Source: Deltaproteobacteria bacterium (GTDB lineage: Bacteria; Desulfobacterota; GWC2-55-46). From it: a stretch of 6,811 nt of DNA. The position numbers and the translations under genes were made by a program. The stretch covers positions 1 through 6,811 of the forward strand of contig JAKAIQ010000120.1 of NCBI GenBank assembly GCA_021825035.1. The letters are read 5' to 3'. Every line of letters starts with the position of its first letter. The stretch's first letter is position 1. The notes under the pieces are model-generated. The model worked only from the letters and a program-made list of their open reading frames with translations, was not told where the DNA came from and did not search any database. Of the stretch, positions 1-6,240 are shown one piece after another.

Positions 1-329
1 TTCGAGCCGTTTATCCTGGTAATCCTTGCGATATACGCCGCCCCGAGATCGAAGTCTACCGGGATATCAAAAAAACCCAGAAGATTATAATCGACCGAGA
101 CGGCCCCGTTGGAGCCGTCTTTCCCGTTCCATGCAAGGGCCTGTCCGCCGAGATTGAATGTCCTCCAATCATATCTGAGCGCAAGTGCGTCCGCCTGCGT
201 GCTGTGCATAAAATCCCTGGCGACCCCGGCTGAAAACTCCGCCATGGCGACGGCCGGGAACAGCGCGAGCAAGGCAGTCAAGAGAGCTAAAACAGTCACC
301 GCTTCGGTTTTCAATATCCTGGCAAGCAT
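1..329 (-). CDS. Exported protein, probable outer-membrane beta-barrel (N-terminal part, runs off left edge)
   Basis: An open frame of 109 codons runs from ATG at 329 to the left edge with no stop, so the C-terminus lies outside the window. The start is well supported: a TAAGGAGGTT ribosome site sits just before it. Residues 1-30 form a signal peptide: basic start, hydrophobic core (about 11-27), then an AMA cleavage site before Glu31. The mature part alternates polar and hydrophobic residues and is rich in Gly, Asp, Asn and aromatics (for example LRYDWRTFNLGGQ, then FDIPVDFDLGAAYIARIT), which is typical of outer-membrane beta strands. The pattern loosely recalls PagL/acyloxyacyl-hydrolase lipid A deacylases, but that family's catalytic His/Ser lie near the C-terminus and cannot be checked here. 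The function is therefore open; export and a probable barrel fold are the supported statements. Confidence 0.75.
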   Translation of the reverse strand, partial: MLARILKTEAVTVLALLTALLALFPAVAMAEFSAGVARDFMHSTQADALALRYDWRTFNLGGQALAWNGKDGSNGAVSVDYNLLGFFDIPVDFDLGAAYIARITRINGS

Positions 330-403
330 AAACCTCCTTATAAAAAAGAATTTTTACGAAAGATAACACTTGGCGATTTTATTTTGACGCGAATTTTGAT
401 ATC

Positions 404-431
404 ATTTTAGTCGATTCCTGAACGCTGTAAA
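404..431 (-). promoter_or_regulatory. Sigma70-type promoter for the exported protein gene
   Basis: On the minus strand, TTTACA (-35, 431-426) and TAAAAT (-10, 409-404) each match the consensus at five of six positions and are 16 bp apart. Transcription would begin near 397, giving a leader of about 68 nt before the ATG at 329. The surrounding DNA is AT-rich, unlike the flanking genes. Identified by eye only. Confidence 0.45.
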
Positions 432-447
432 TGATTTTTTTCATCAA

Positions 448-476
448 TTGACTCCGTGCGAACGGCAGGGGATGAT
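448..476 (+). promoter_or_regulatory. Possible promoter for the TPR membrane protein gene
   Basis: TTGACT (448-453, five of six consensus bases) is followed after 17 bp by GATGAT (471-476, four of six). Transcription would start near 483, leaving a leader of about 135 nt that contains the 503-529 hairpin. The -10 box is poor, so this is a candidate only. It is back to back with the promoter at 404-431, so one regulator could act on both. Confidence 0.3.
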
Positions 477-502
477 TAAAGCGCAAGGAAGCCGGCCCTG
501 AC

Positions 503-529
503 CGGCTTGCCGGGCGGCCCGGCAAGCCG
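503..529. repeat. Perfect 12-bp inverted repeat (GC-rich hairpin)
   Basis: CGGCTTGCCGGG (503-514), a 3-nt loop, then CCCGGCAAGCCG (518-529). All 12 pairs match, so the RNA hairpin would be very stable. No T-run follows on either strand, so it is not a classical intrinsic terminator. It lies in the untranslated region ahead of the TPR protein gene and could be a leader structure or a REP-like element; no second copy is seen in this window. Confidence 0.7.
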
Positions 530-610
530 CCGCGGCATAAATTCAATCCTCAGGCGGCAGGCCGATACGTGAACGCGCCGAGCCGCGCCGCATTTGAGCT
601 TCCGCGCCTT

Positions 611-628
611 AAAAGAACATGTTCTTTT
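611..628. repeat. Perfect 18-bp palindrome over the start codon of the TPR gene
   Basis: AAAAGAACATGTTCTTTT is identical to its reverse complement at every position. Its central ATG (619-621) is the start codon of the 530-aa gene. It could be a binding site for a dimeric regulator, or in RNA a short hairpin over the start codon. The half-sites GAAC/GTTC are only 2 bp apart, which does not fit the Gram-positive LexA box (4 bp apart). The palindrome is a direct observation; any function is inference. Confidence 0.6.
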
Positions 629-2211
629 CCAGGGATAAACAAAGATCGGCTCGCCTCGCCTTCTGGGCATCCATGGTTTTAGTTGCGGCTGTGACGGCGG
701 CGGCGTATCTGCCGTCGCTCGGGAACGGCTTTGTGAACTGGGATGACCCGGACTATGTCTACGAAAATCCGCTTATCCGCTCGCTGGACGCCGGCCTCCT
801 CAGGTACGCCTTCATCGGCCCGGCTGTTTCCAACTGGCATCCCCTGACGATCCTCTCATTCGCTCTCGACTACAGGCTCTGGGGTCTCGATCCTTTCGGT
901 TATCACCTCACGAACCTGATCTTTCATGCGCTTAATACGGGCCTTGTCCTGGCGCTGGCGTTCAGGCTCTTCTCGTACGGAAAAAATAACGGCGCTTACG
1001 CCTCGATGCTCGCCGCCGGGGTTGCCGCGCTTCTTTTCGGCCTCCATCCGCTTCACGTGGAATCCGTAGCGTGGATATCCGAAAGAAAGGACGTGCTCAG
1101 CGGATTTTTCTATGTATTGAGCCTTCTCGCCTACATAAGGTATGCTGAAAAGGGCCGCGCTTTGCACTACCTTGCGGCCCTCGTTCTCTTCGTCCTCGCG
1201 CTCATGAGCAAGCCCATGGCCATCTCCCTGCCGTTCGTCCTGCTAATACTCGACTTCTATCCGCTCAAAAGGCTTGACGCAAGGGCGCTCGTCGAGAAGG
1301 CCCCGTTCCTCGCGCTTTGCGCCGTTTCGGGCGCCCTTACGCTCTGGGCGCAGGCTAAGGGAGGGGCGCTCGCCGACGTCGCCATATATCCCGTCGATGC
1401 GAGGATCGTCGGAGCCGTAAGGTCGTCCGTATTCTATCTCTATAAGACCATCGCGCCCATCGACCTTTCGCCCTATTACCCATGGTACCCGAATACCGGA
1501 TTCTTCGACGTGAAGTTCCTTGCGTCTTTTCTTGTCGTTATAATCATAACCGCTTTTTCCCTGATGACGGCGCGCAAGAACAGGATATTCCTTGCCGTCT
1601 GGCTGTACTTCATCGTCACGCTCGGCCCGGTTTTAGGGTTCATCCAGGCTGGAGGGCAGGCAGCCGCGGACAGGTACATGTATCTGCCTTCCATCGGGCC
1701 GTTCCTTCTGGCCGGGGCCGCCGCCAGGGAACTCTTTCTCAGGTGCCGGGAGTCGGCATGGCGGGCCGTCATAGCGATATCGCTCCTTACCGTAATGGCC
1801 GCGCTCGCAAGCAGGGCCGTCTCCGAGGAGGCCATCTGGAAAGATTCGACGACCCTCTGGTCCTCCGAGATAGACGACTTTCCCGGAAGGGTGAACATCG
1901 CATACAACCTGAGGGGGTTGGCCTACGAGGAGATCGGCGACCACAGGCGCGCCATAGACGACTTTACGCAAGCCATAAAGCTTCGGCCCTATTCGAGCTA
2001 CGTCTCGCCTTACAATAACCGGGGCATATCCTACGAGGCTGAGGGTGAGTTCGGCCCTGCGCTAAAAGACTACTCGACGGCCATAGCCCTGAATCCCACC
2101 CTCCCCGAGCCGTACATGAACAGGGGCAGGCTTTACGAGAAGTTCGGGAGGTACGGGATGGCGACGGCGGATTTCAACAGGGCGCGCGAGCTCCAGCGGA
2201 ACGGCCGCTGA
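619..2211 (+). CDS. TMTC-like polytopic membrane protein with C-terminal TPR repeats (probable GT-C glycosyltransferase)
   Basis: 530 aa. Residues about 13-398 contain roughly ten to twelve hydrophobic segments; residues 425-527 form three TPR units (NLRGLAYEEIGDHRRAIDDF, then NNRGISYEAEGEFGPALKDY, then NRGRLYEKFGRYGMATADF). Family landmarks are NWDDPDYV in the first external loop (40-47, with the acidic pair GT-C enzymes use), NWHPLT (72-77), HPLHVESVAWISERKDVLS (143-161), SKPMAISLPFVLLILDFYPL (197-216) and ADRYMYLP (350-357). This is the architecture of bacterial relatives of eukaryotic TMTC O-mannosyltransferases. By analogy, a polyprenyl-linked sugar would be moved onto a periplasmic target with the TPRs aiding recognition; donor and acceptor are unknown. 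An in-frame TAA at 610-612 leaves ATG 619 as the first possible start, yet no Shine-Dalgarno precedes it. Met19 is an alternative, but it also lacks a ribosome site and would cut into the first membrane segment. Confidence 0.9.
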   Translation: MFFSRDKQRSARLAFWASMVLVAAVTAAAYLPSLGNGFVNWDDPDYVYENPLIRSLDAGLLRYAFIGPAVSNWHPLTILSFALDYRLWGLDPFGYHLTNLIFHALNTGLVLALAFRLFSYGKNNGAYASMLAAGVAALLFGLHPLHVESVAWISERKDVLSGFFYVLSLLAYIRYAEKGRALHYLAALVLFVLALMSKPMAISLPFVLLILDFYPLKRLDARALVEKAPFLALCAVSGALTLWAQAKGGALADVAIYPVDARIVGAVRSSVFYLYKTIAPIDLSPYYPWYPNTGFFDVKFLASFLVVIIITAFSLMTARKNRIFLAVWLYFIVTLGPVLGFIQAGGQAAADRYMYLPSIGPFLLAGAAARELFLRCRESAWRAVIAISLLTVMAALASRAVSEEAIWKDSTTLWSSEIDDFPGRVNIAYNLRGLAYEEIGDHRRAIDDFTQAIKLRPYSSYVSPYNNRGISYEAEGEFGPALKDYSTAIALNPTLPEPYMNRGRLYEKFGRYGMATADFNRARELQRNGR

Positions 2212-2233
2212 AGGCGCGTCCGGCGCGCAAACC

Positions 2234-3400
2234 CTAACTCTTGAAAAATCTCCGGTACAGATAGACGTTCGCCGCCATTATCCCGCCGTACATGAAAAAC
2301 GGAAGAGGAAGAAGAGGCGTGGCCAGCAAATACCCGGCGAGCGCCGTGCCTCCCGAGGATGCCGCGAGCCGCGTTATCTGGTTTATGCCGAAGGCCCTGC
2401 CAAGCTCTTCCGGGGCGACCATCTCCGACATCGCCTTCTGCTGGACCGGGAGAGCCGTCACCCTGAGAGCCGGGATCAGCAGATATACGGCGACCGAAAC
2501 AGGCAGCACGCGCACGAGGGGAAGAAGCGCGGTCAGGGCGGCCCCGATGCCACGCGTAACGGTTATGCTTTTTACGAAGCCCACCTGGCGGTCGAGCCAT
2601 GGGGCGAGAAGGAGCGAAAACGAGCCGATGATCCCGCTTATGAAGGCGTAGGAGGCCATCTGCCGCATGGGCAATCTGTAGACGATAACGAAGAAAGGCA
2701 CCAAAAAGGGCATGACGAGGCCCTGCGAAAAGCCGTTGAGCAAGCCCGTAATCGTGAACTTTTCTATGACAACCCTGCTCTTGAGGACGCGCGGGTTGCC
2801 CCGCGGCCCGATTCGACCGAGCGGCAGGGCGGTCAATACCGAAACTGCCGATATGGCGGTGGCGGAAATGAAGACTAATTTAAGGGTCATGAGCCTGACA
2901 AGGAGGGAGCCGAACGCCGCGGCGATACTGCCCAAAAAGGCTATGACCGCGAAATAGACCGTCCGCTTCCTCCCGGACGTGAGGTCCGCCACCAAGGCGC
3001 TCTGGATCGGCATTGCGGATCCGCCGACCCCTCCGCCGGCCAGCGCGCCCGTAGCCGAGTATCCGCCAAGGACGGCCGCGGCGAAAAGCGCCGGAAGGCC
3101 CGTGGAAAGAAGCACTATGAGCGAGCTGAGCGGAAGAAGGATCGAGACCGATATAAGCGCGGCCTTTCTGCCGCCGACGTCGGCGAGGAACCCGAAAAAA
3201 AGCCCCATCCCGGCGGTGGCGATCGTTGCGGCCGTGTAAATCAGCCCGAGCCTGAACGCGCTGTAGTGGAGCTCCCCCAGCACGAGGTACGGGAACGCCA
3301 GGGTTATCATGCCCGCGGAAACGCTCCGCAGGACCCTGAAAGCCACTACAAGGAATATCTGCCGGCTGGCCTCGTCGGTCTCGAATCCCGTCTCTTTCAA
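2234..3400 (-). CDS. Major facilitator superfamily transporter
   Basis: 388 aa, the usual size of a 12-helix MFS carrier, with hydrophobic segments throughout. The signature motif A loop is clear between helices 2 and 3 (GFLADVGGRKAA, 70-81). A longer polar stretch at about 195-215 (GRIGPRGNPRVLKSR) matches the central loop joining the two six-helix halves. MFS carriers move small solutes using ion gradients; the general look resembles efflux-type members, but the substrate cannot be read from sequence. The frame opens with TTG at 3400: it is the only normal start codon after the in-frame TAA upstream, and the next options (GTG at codon 19, ATG at codon 31) would remove most of helix 1. The closest ribosome site, AGGAG, is 15 nt upstream and better placed for a four-codon leader (see 3397-3411). 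It is the last gene of the minus-strand run, 40 bp after the DoxX gene. Confidence 0.88.
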   Translation of the reverse strand: MKETGFETDEASRQIFLVVAFRVLRSVSAGMITLAFPYLVLGELHYSAFRLGLIYTAATIATAGMGLFFGFLADVGGRKAALISVSILLPLSSLIVLLSTGLPALFAAAVLGGYSATGALAGGGVGGSAMPIQSALVADLTSGRKRTVYFAVIAFLGSIAAAFGSLLVRLMTLKLVFISATAISAVSVLTALPLGRIGPRGNPRVLKSRVVIEKFTITGLLNGFSQGLVMPFLVPFFVIVYRLPMRQMASYAFISGIIGSFSLLLAPWLDRQVGFVKSITVTRGIGAALTALLPLVRVLPVSVAVYLLIPALRVTALPVQQKAMSEMVAPEELGRAFGINQITRLAASSGGTALAGYLLATPLLPLPFFMYGGIMAANVYLYRRFFKS

Positions 3401-3411
3401 AGGTATGCCAT
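3397..3411 (-). promoter_or_regulatory. Four-codon leader ORF (MAYL) overlapping the MFS start
   Basis: ATG at 3411 has AGGAG four bases upstream but encodes only Met-Ala-Tyr-Leu before TGA (3399-3397). That stop overlaps the TTG start of the MFS frame within TTGA. Ribosomes finishing the leader could restart on TTG, which would explain why the good ribosome site is off-distance for TTG. The alternative is a one- or two-base indel, natural or from assembly, that separated the true ATG from the MFS frame. Confidence 0.4.
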
Positions 3412-3440
3412 GAGTCTCCTTATTTTACGGATGCGGCGTC

Positions 3441-3860
3441 TTACCTGTCCGGCCTTCGCGATGCCATGAGGATCTCATCCGCGCTCCACTCTCCTCCGCC
3501 GGCAAAAAAGAAGTAAAGGAAGACGAAGCAATAGAAAACCGCGGCCTCCCCGTGATTGAGCGCCGGAAAGAACCCTGCTGGAGCGTGCACCATGAAGTAG
3601 GCGGCCGCCATCTCTCCCGACAGTATGAACGCCACCGGCCGCGTAAGAAGGCCGAGAAGGATGAGGCCTCCCCCGAAAAGCTCGATGACTCCGGCCAGGC
3701 CAAGCAGGGAGAAGAGATGCAGCCCACTGAACATGGCGGACGGAGGATAGCCGAGAAGCTTCATGCTCCCGTGTTCCATGAATAGCAACGCCACAACCAC
3801 GCGCAAGACGCTTAAGGCGCGCGGTTGCCAGAACGCGAAGAAACCGGATCTCGCTTCCAT
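3441..3860 (-). CDS. DoxX-family membrane protein
   Basis: 139 aa, normal length for the family, with four predicted helices at about 15-32, 47-70, 73-92 and 106-121. Family hallmarks are visible: RVVVALLFMEHGSMKLLGYP in helix 1, ELFGGGLILLGLLTRPVAF (60-78), GEMAAAYFMVHAP (82-94) and NHGEAAVFYCFVFLYF (102-117), then a short hydrophilic tail. DoxX-like proteins are integral inner-membrane proteins linked to thiol and redox stress and to quinol oxidases; no reaction can be assigned to this one. The start is supported by GGGAGGA about 8 nt before ATG 3860. It sits 76 bp after the lmo0937-type gene and 40 bp before the MFS gene on the same strand, so co-transcription is likely. Confidence 0.92.
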   Translation of the reverse strand: MEARSGFFAFWQPRALSVLRVVVALLFMEHGSMKLLGYPPSAMFSGLHLFSLLGLAGVIELFGGGLILLGLLTRPVAFILSGEMAAAYFMVHAPAGFFPALNHGEAAVFYCFVFLYFFFAGGGEWSADEILMASRRPDR

Positions 3861-3936
3861 TCAGATATCCTCCCGTGTCTCGATTTATGCAAATCCAAAG
3901 GGCAAAGGATGAACAACGCGAGTAGCGGCAGCGCCG

Positions 3937-4086
3937 TTAAAACGGGGCCTGCCCCTGGATGATGCGCACAAGCACCACTATGATGGCGATCACGAGCAGA
4001 ATATGGATAAAGCCGCGCATGGTGTATGATGTGATCACGCCCAAAAGCCACAGCACTATCAGTATTACGGCGAGTGTCCATAGCAT
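3937..4086 (-). CDS. lmo0937-family small membrane protein, 49 aa
   Basis: ATG at 4086 to TAA at 3939-3937, preceded by AAGGGG at good distance. The protein starts MLWTLAVILIVLWLLGVITS, then YTMRGFIHILL and VIAIIVVLVRIIQG: two hydrophobic helices (about 2-19 and 25-42) joined by a short turn containing SYTMRGF. This matches the lmo0937 family, named after a Listeria protein and found widely as 45-55 aa proteins; I recognise it from the LLG(V/L)(V/I)TSYT...GG/GFIHILLVIA pattern. Its biochemical role is not known; these genes often lie near stress-linked small envelope genes. Here it lies between the BON lipoprotein and DoxX genes. A longer frame covering the same bases (4081-3812) is a shadow: it is rich in His, Arg and Pro and has no ribosome site. 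Confidence 0.88.
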   Translation of the reverse strand: MLWTLAVILIVLWLLGVITSYTMRGFIHILLVIAIIVVLVRIIQGQAPF

Positions 4087-4135
4087 AAGCACCCCTTATC
4101 CGGGCTCGCCGGAAGGGCGCGGCTCGGGAAAACGG

Positions 4136-4450
4136 CTATTTCACGAGAAGATCATTCTTGACCGATTTCACGCCCGCGACACGGCTTGCGACCTCTTCCG
4201 CCTTTTTGACGCTCTGGCGCGAATCGACGAAGCCGCTTAACTCGACCACCCCTTTGTAAGTCACGACTTTTATCTCCAGGGTTTTTAACGACGGTTCATC
4301 AAAGATCGCCGCTTTTACCTTGGCAGTGATGGCGGAATCGTCGATATACTCGCCGGTGCTTTCCCTTTTTTGAGTGGCCGCGCATCCGATCAACAGGGTG
4401 ACGAGCCAGACGCAGACCAATGCCTTTAAAACGATCTGTTTTTTTACCAT
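4136..4450 (-). CDS. BON-domain lipoprotein (OsmY-like)
   Basis: 104 aa. Residues 1-22 are a lipoprotein signal peptide: MVKK, a hydrophobic core, then lipobox L-I-G-C with Cys23 as the lipidated residue. Ala24-Ala25 follow, with no Asp at +2, which favours sorting to the outer membrane. Residues about 36-104 form one BON domain: DDSAITAKVKAAIFDEP, the beta strand LEIKVVTYKGVVELSGFVDS, then a helix and VAGVKSVKNDLLVK. BON domains occur in OsmY and related envelope-stress proteins and are thought to contact phospholipid; many members have two copies, this one has one. Start at ATG 4450, with a moderate AGGGAAGAG ribosome site. It heads the BON, lmo0937, DoxX, MFS series. A small frame (4527-4444) ends across its start codon. 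Confidence 0.92.
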   Translation of the reverse strand: MVKKQIVLKALVCVWLVTLLIGCAATQKRESTGEYIDDSAITAKVKAAIFDEPSLKTLEIKVVTYKGVVELSGFVDSRQSVKKAEEVASRVAGVKSVKNDLLVK

Positions 4451-4527
4451 GACGAATCTCTTCCCTTACGGTTATCAAGGATGTTAAGGATATTGGCGGA
4501 AAATTCGGCTTCGCTCTTTTTAAGCAT
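4444..4527 (-). other. Possible 27-aa upstream ORF overlapping the BON gene start
   Basis: ATG at 4527 opens a 27-codon frame that ends in TAA (4446-4444) inside ATGGTAA, so its stop overlaps the BON gene start by 7 bases. The frame is open back to a TAA at 4596-4594 but has no further ATG, GTG or TTG. The peptide (MLKKSEAEFSANILNILDN, then KGRDSSW) is hydrophilic and looks helical. No good ribosome site precedes it. It may be a coupled leader peptide, a gene remnant or chance; I recognise no family. Confidence 0.2.
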
Positions 4528-4655
4528 TTCCAGTATATCCGTCTCCGCCAGCCAGTCAAGCGATGGCCCGATTGGGCGCGTTCTTTTTAAAATTTATGCA
4601 AAAAATGTCCGGATGCCGGTGCACGGTCGCGGTTCACGGCCACGTATAACGGCCT

Positions 4656-6194
4656 CTAAGGGAATAGCCTTCTCGCCATCCACCTTTTGATCCTCGAAAA
4701 GACGGACGCCTTTGGGGCGAGCATCGCCAGGTACTCGTCTATGACGGCGTGTTCCGGGTCTATGAGCACCCTGTCGAGGCCGAGCCATTTGAGCCACCCG
4801 CCTATCTTCGACAACGGGTCCATCCTTCTCTTCCTGAGGCGCGTAAAAGGCCTGCCGGCCATGGAGTCGAGGTAAGCTACCAGCCCGCCCGTGTTCTCGA
4901 GGGCGCTCCGGTCGCCGAGGCCGTCCATGCCTATGTGCTCGGCAAGGAGGCTCAGGCGCGCCCCGGCTATCGACTCCGAAAGGCCGTCGCCTCCGCCGGA
5001 TTCCCACGCAATGTTGAGTTCGGTGTCGAACCCCATGCTTCTGTTGTTGGCATTCGCGGAGCCCACCGTCATGAAGCGGTCGTCCACTATCATGAGCTTC
5101 GAGTGCACGAATACCGGGATCTCGTTTTTCTGTCCCGGGGCCGCGAGTCCAATCGGATAGTAGATGCCGAACGAGTGTCCCCGCCTTTTCGCCACCTTGC
5201 GAAGCCTCCGCAGAAGCCGCGCCTGGGCGATCCCCACGGATATCCGTTCGATGAAGGTCTGCGTCATCAAAGGCAGTATTATCACTATCTGGAGCCTGGG
5301 GCGTCTCCTCTTCCTCATTCTTTTTATGAGCGCCCTGTAGACGGCATAGGAGCTGAAGTACTGGTTCTCCATATATATCAGCGACTCGGCGGACTTTATG
5401 GCGTCGGTGTACAGGCGGCGAATTTCCCTTACTGGCCTTCTCATGTTTACAACCGACCGGGCCATGGTCCTTGATATGGCCACTTTCGCGGCCGGGAGCG
5501 GTATGCCCAGCTCTTCGGGCAGATAATCCGCGCCGGGAGGCACGGGGGCAAGCTCTATCCGGGAGCCTGTGGCGCCGCTCCAGAGTTCCTCGAATATCTC
5601 CTTTAGCCTTTCGGCGGCCTGCCCGGAATGGTACGACTGGACGTCATGGTAAGGGTTGTATGGCGACCCGCGGGGGTTTGTGCGCTCCGGGTTCGAGATG
5701 AGATGCCTGCGGTCGTCCCAGCGGCCTGAGGCTATGTCCATGCCTCCCACGAAAGCGGCCTGTCCGTCTATGACGGCGAATTTTTCGTGCTGGCATGCCC
5801 CGAAGGGATGGTTGGCGTCGAAATGAAAGAATATCCGGCCGGACCTGGACGAGCCGAAGACCAGGTCCTGCATCCACTCCCGATCGAGGGCGAACACGAC
5901 CGAGAAATCCCAGGCAAGGATGTAGACTTTAAGGTCCGGGTTCCTCGAGCAGAGCTCGTCGAGGAAGTCGAGGAATTTTGTGTGGCCGTTCGCCCTGAGA
6001 GCGTCCCCGCCCCTCAGGAGCCTTACCGAGCTGTCGAAGGCCCAGCCGGTCATGACGATGTGGCGACGCGCCCTTGACGCCGCGTGATGGAAGGCCCTGA
6101 AATACTCCTTTCCGTCGATAAGGAGCCCGGTTCCGTCCACGCCGGCTATCTCCATGCAATTCCAGCCAGTCTTGAGGATTCGTTTCATGGGCAT
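4656..6194 (-). CDS. Phospholipase D family protein with two HKD motifs
   Basis: 512 aa, with no signal peptide or membrane helix. Both catalytic HxKx4D motifs are intact: HEKFAVID (His136, Lys138, Asp143) followed by FVGGMDIASGRWDD, and HSKLMIVD (His364, Lys366, Asp371) followed by VGSANANNRSMGFDTE. Also present are HFDANHPFGA before the first motif, HDVQ (183-186) and YMENQYFSS (274-282). Together these match bacterial relatives of eukaryotic PLD1/2 rather than the short cardiolipin synthases. The expected reaction is hydrolysis or transfer of a phosphatidyl group through a covalent phosphohistidine. Some relatives carry a C-terminal VTT/DedA membrane domain; this one ends instead with a basic, amphipathic RIKRWMARRLF, which could bind membrane surface. 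ATG 6194 is chosen because GGAGG lies 10 nt upstream; ATG 6188 is possible. The ribosome site is inside a hairpin (6201-6224). Confidence 0.93.
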   Translation of the reverse strand: MPMKRILKTGWNCMEIAGVDGTGLLIDGKEYFRAFHHAASRARRHIVMTGWAFDSSVRLLRGGDALRANGHTKFLDFLDELCSRNPDLKVYILAWDFSVVFALDREWMQDLVFGSSRSGRIFFHFDANHPFGACQHEKFAVIDGQAAFVGGMDIASGRWDDRRHLISNPERTNPRGSPYNPYHDVQSYHSGQAAERLKEIFEELWSGATGSRIELAPVPPGADYLPEELGIPLPAAKVAISRTMARSVVNMRRPVREIRRLYTDAIKSAESLIYMENQYFSSYAVYRALIKRMRKRRRPRLQIVIILPLMTQTFIERISVGIAQARLLRRLRKVAKRRGHSFGIYYPIGLAAPGQKNEIPVFVHSKLMIVDDRFMTVGSANANNRSMGFDTELNIAWESGGGDGLSESIAGARLSLLAEHIGMDGLGDRSALENTGGLVAYLDSMAGRPFTRLRKRRMDPLSKIGGWLKWLGLDRVLIDPEHAVIDEYLAMLAPKASVFSRIKRWMARRLFP

Positions 6195-6200
6195 TGGCCG

Positions 6201-6224
6201 GACGCCTCCGCCGACGGAGGCGTC
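6201..6224 (-). promoter_or_regulatory. Hairpin enclosing the ribosome binding site of the phospholipase D gene
   Basis: In the mRNA sense, GACGCCTCCG, loop TCGG, then CGGAGGCGTC: a perfect 10-bp stem with a 4-nt loop. The right arm contains GGAGG, the only Shine-Dalgarno for ATG 6194, paired with CCTCC in the left arm. Folded RNA would block ribosome entry, so translation may depend on unfolding by temperature, a protein, a small RNA or upstream ribosomes. It lacks a T-run and so does not look like a terminator. Confidence 0.55.
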
Positions 6225-6240
6225 GAATAAGAGTTCTTTA

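Noticed and set aside
1..329. Firm assignment of the left-edge protein as a PagL lipid A deacylase
   Set aside because: Only the N-terminal part is visible; the catalytic residues would be beyond the edge, and the similarity is a loose pattern.
1482..2018. A 178-codon plus-strand frame within the TMTC-like gene
   Set aside because: It overlaps the conserved ADRY and TPR region of the real gene in another frame and has an Arg-rich shadow composition.
2214..2228. Small GCGCG/CGCGC hairpin between the convergent TMTC-like and MFS genes
   Set aside because: The 5-bp stem with no T-run on either strand is not convincing as a terminator; in GC-rich DNA this is expected by chance.
3812..4081. An 89-codon minus-strand frame across the 49-aa gene
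   Set aside because: The lmo0937-type frame on the same strand has a ribosome site and a recognised hydrophobic pattern; this longer frame has neither.
3883..4602. The 11-mer ATTTATGCAAA occurring at 3883-3893 and 4592-4602, each upstream of a minus-strand gene
   Set aside because: Several 11-base matches are expected by chance in a window of this length, and the first copy is too close to the DoxX ribosome site to act as a -10 box.
4600..4619. Possible intrinsic terminator after the phospholipase D gene (CCGG-CAT-CCGG then six T on the minus strand)
   Set aside because: The stem is only 4 bp, and three bases separate it from the T-run, so it is too weak to call.
4749..5474. A 241-codon plus-strand open frame inside the phospholipase D gene
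   Set aside because: It is antisense to a gene with two intact HKD motifs, has no recognisable domain or ribosome site, and its His/Pro/Arg-rich composition is typical of a GC-rich shadow frame.
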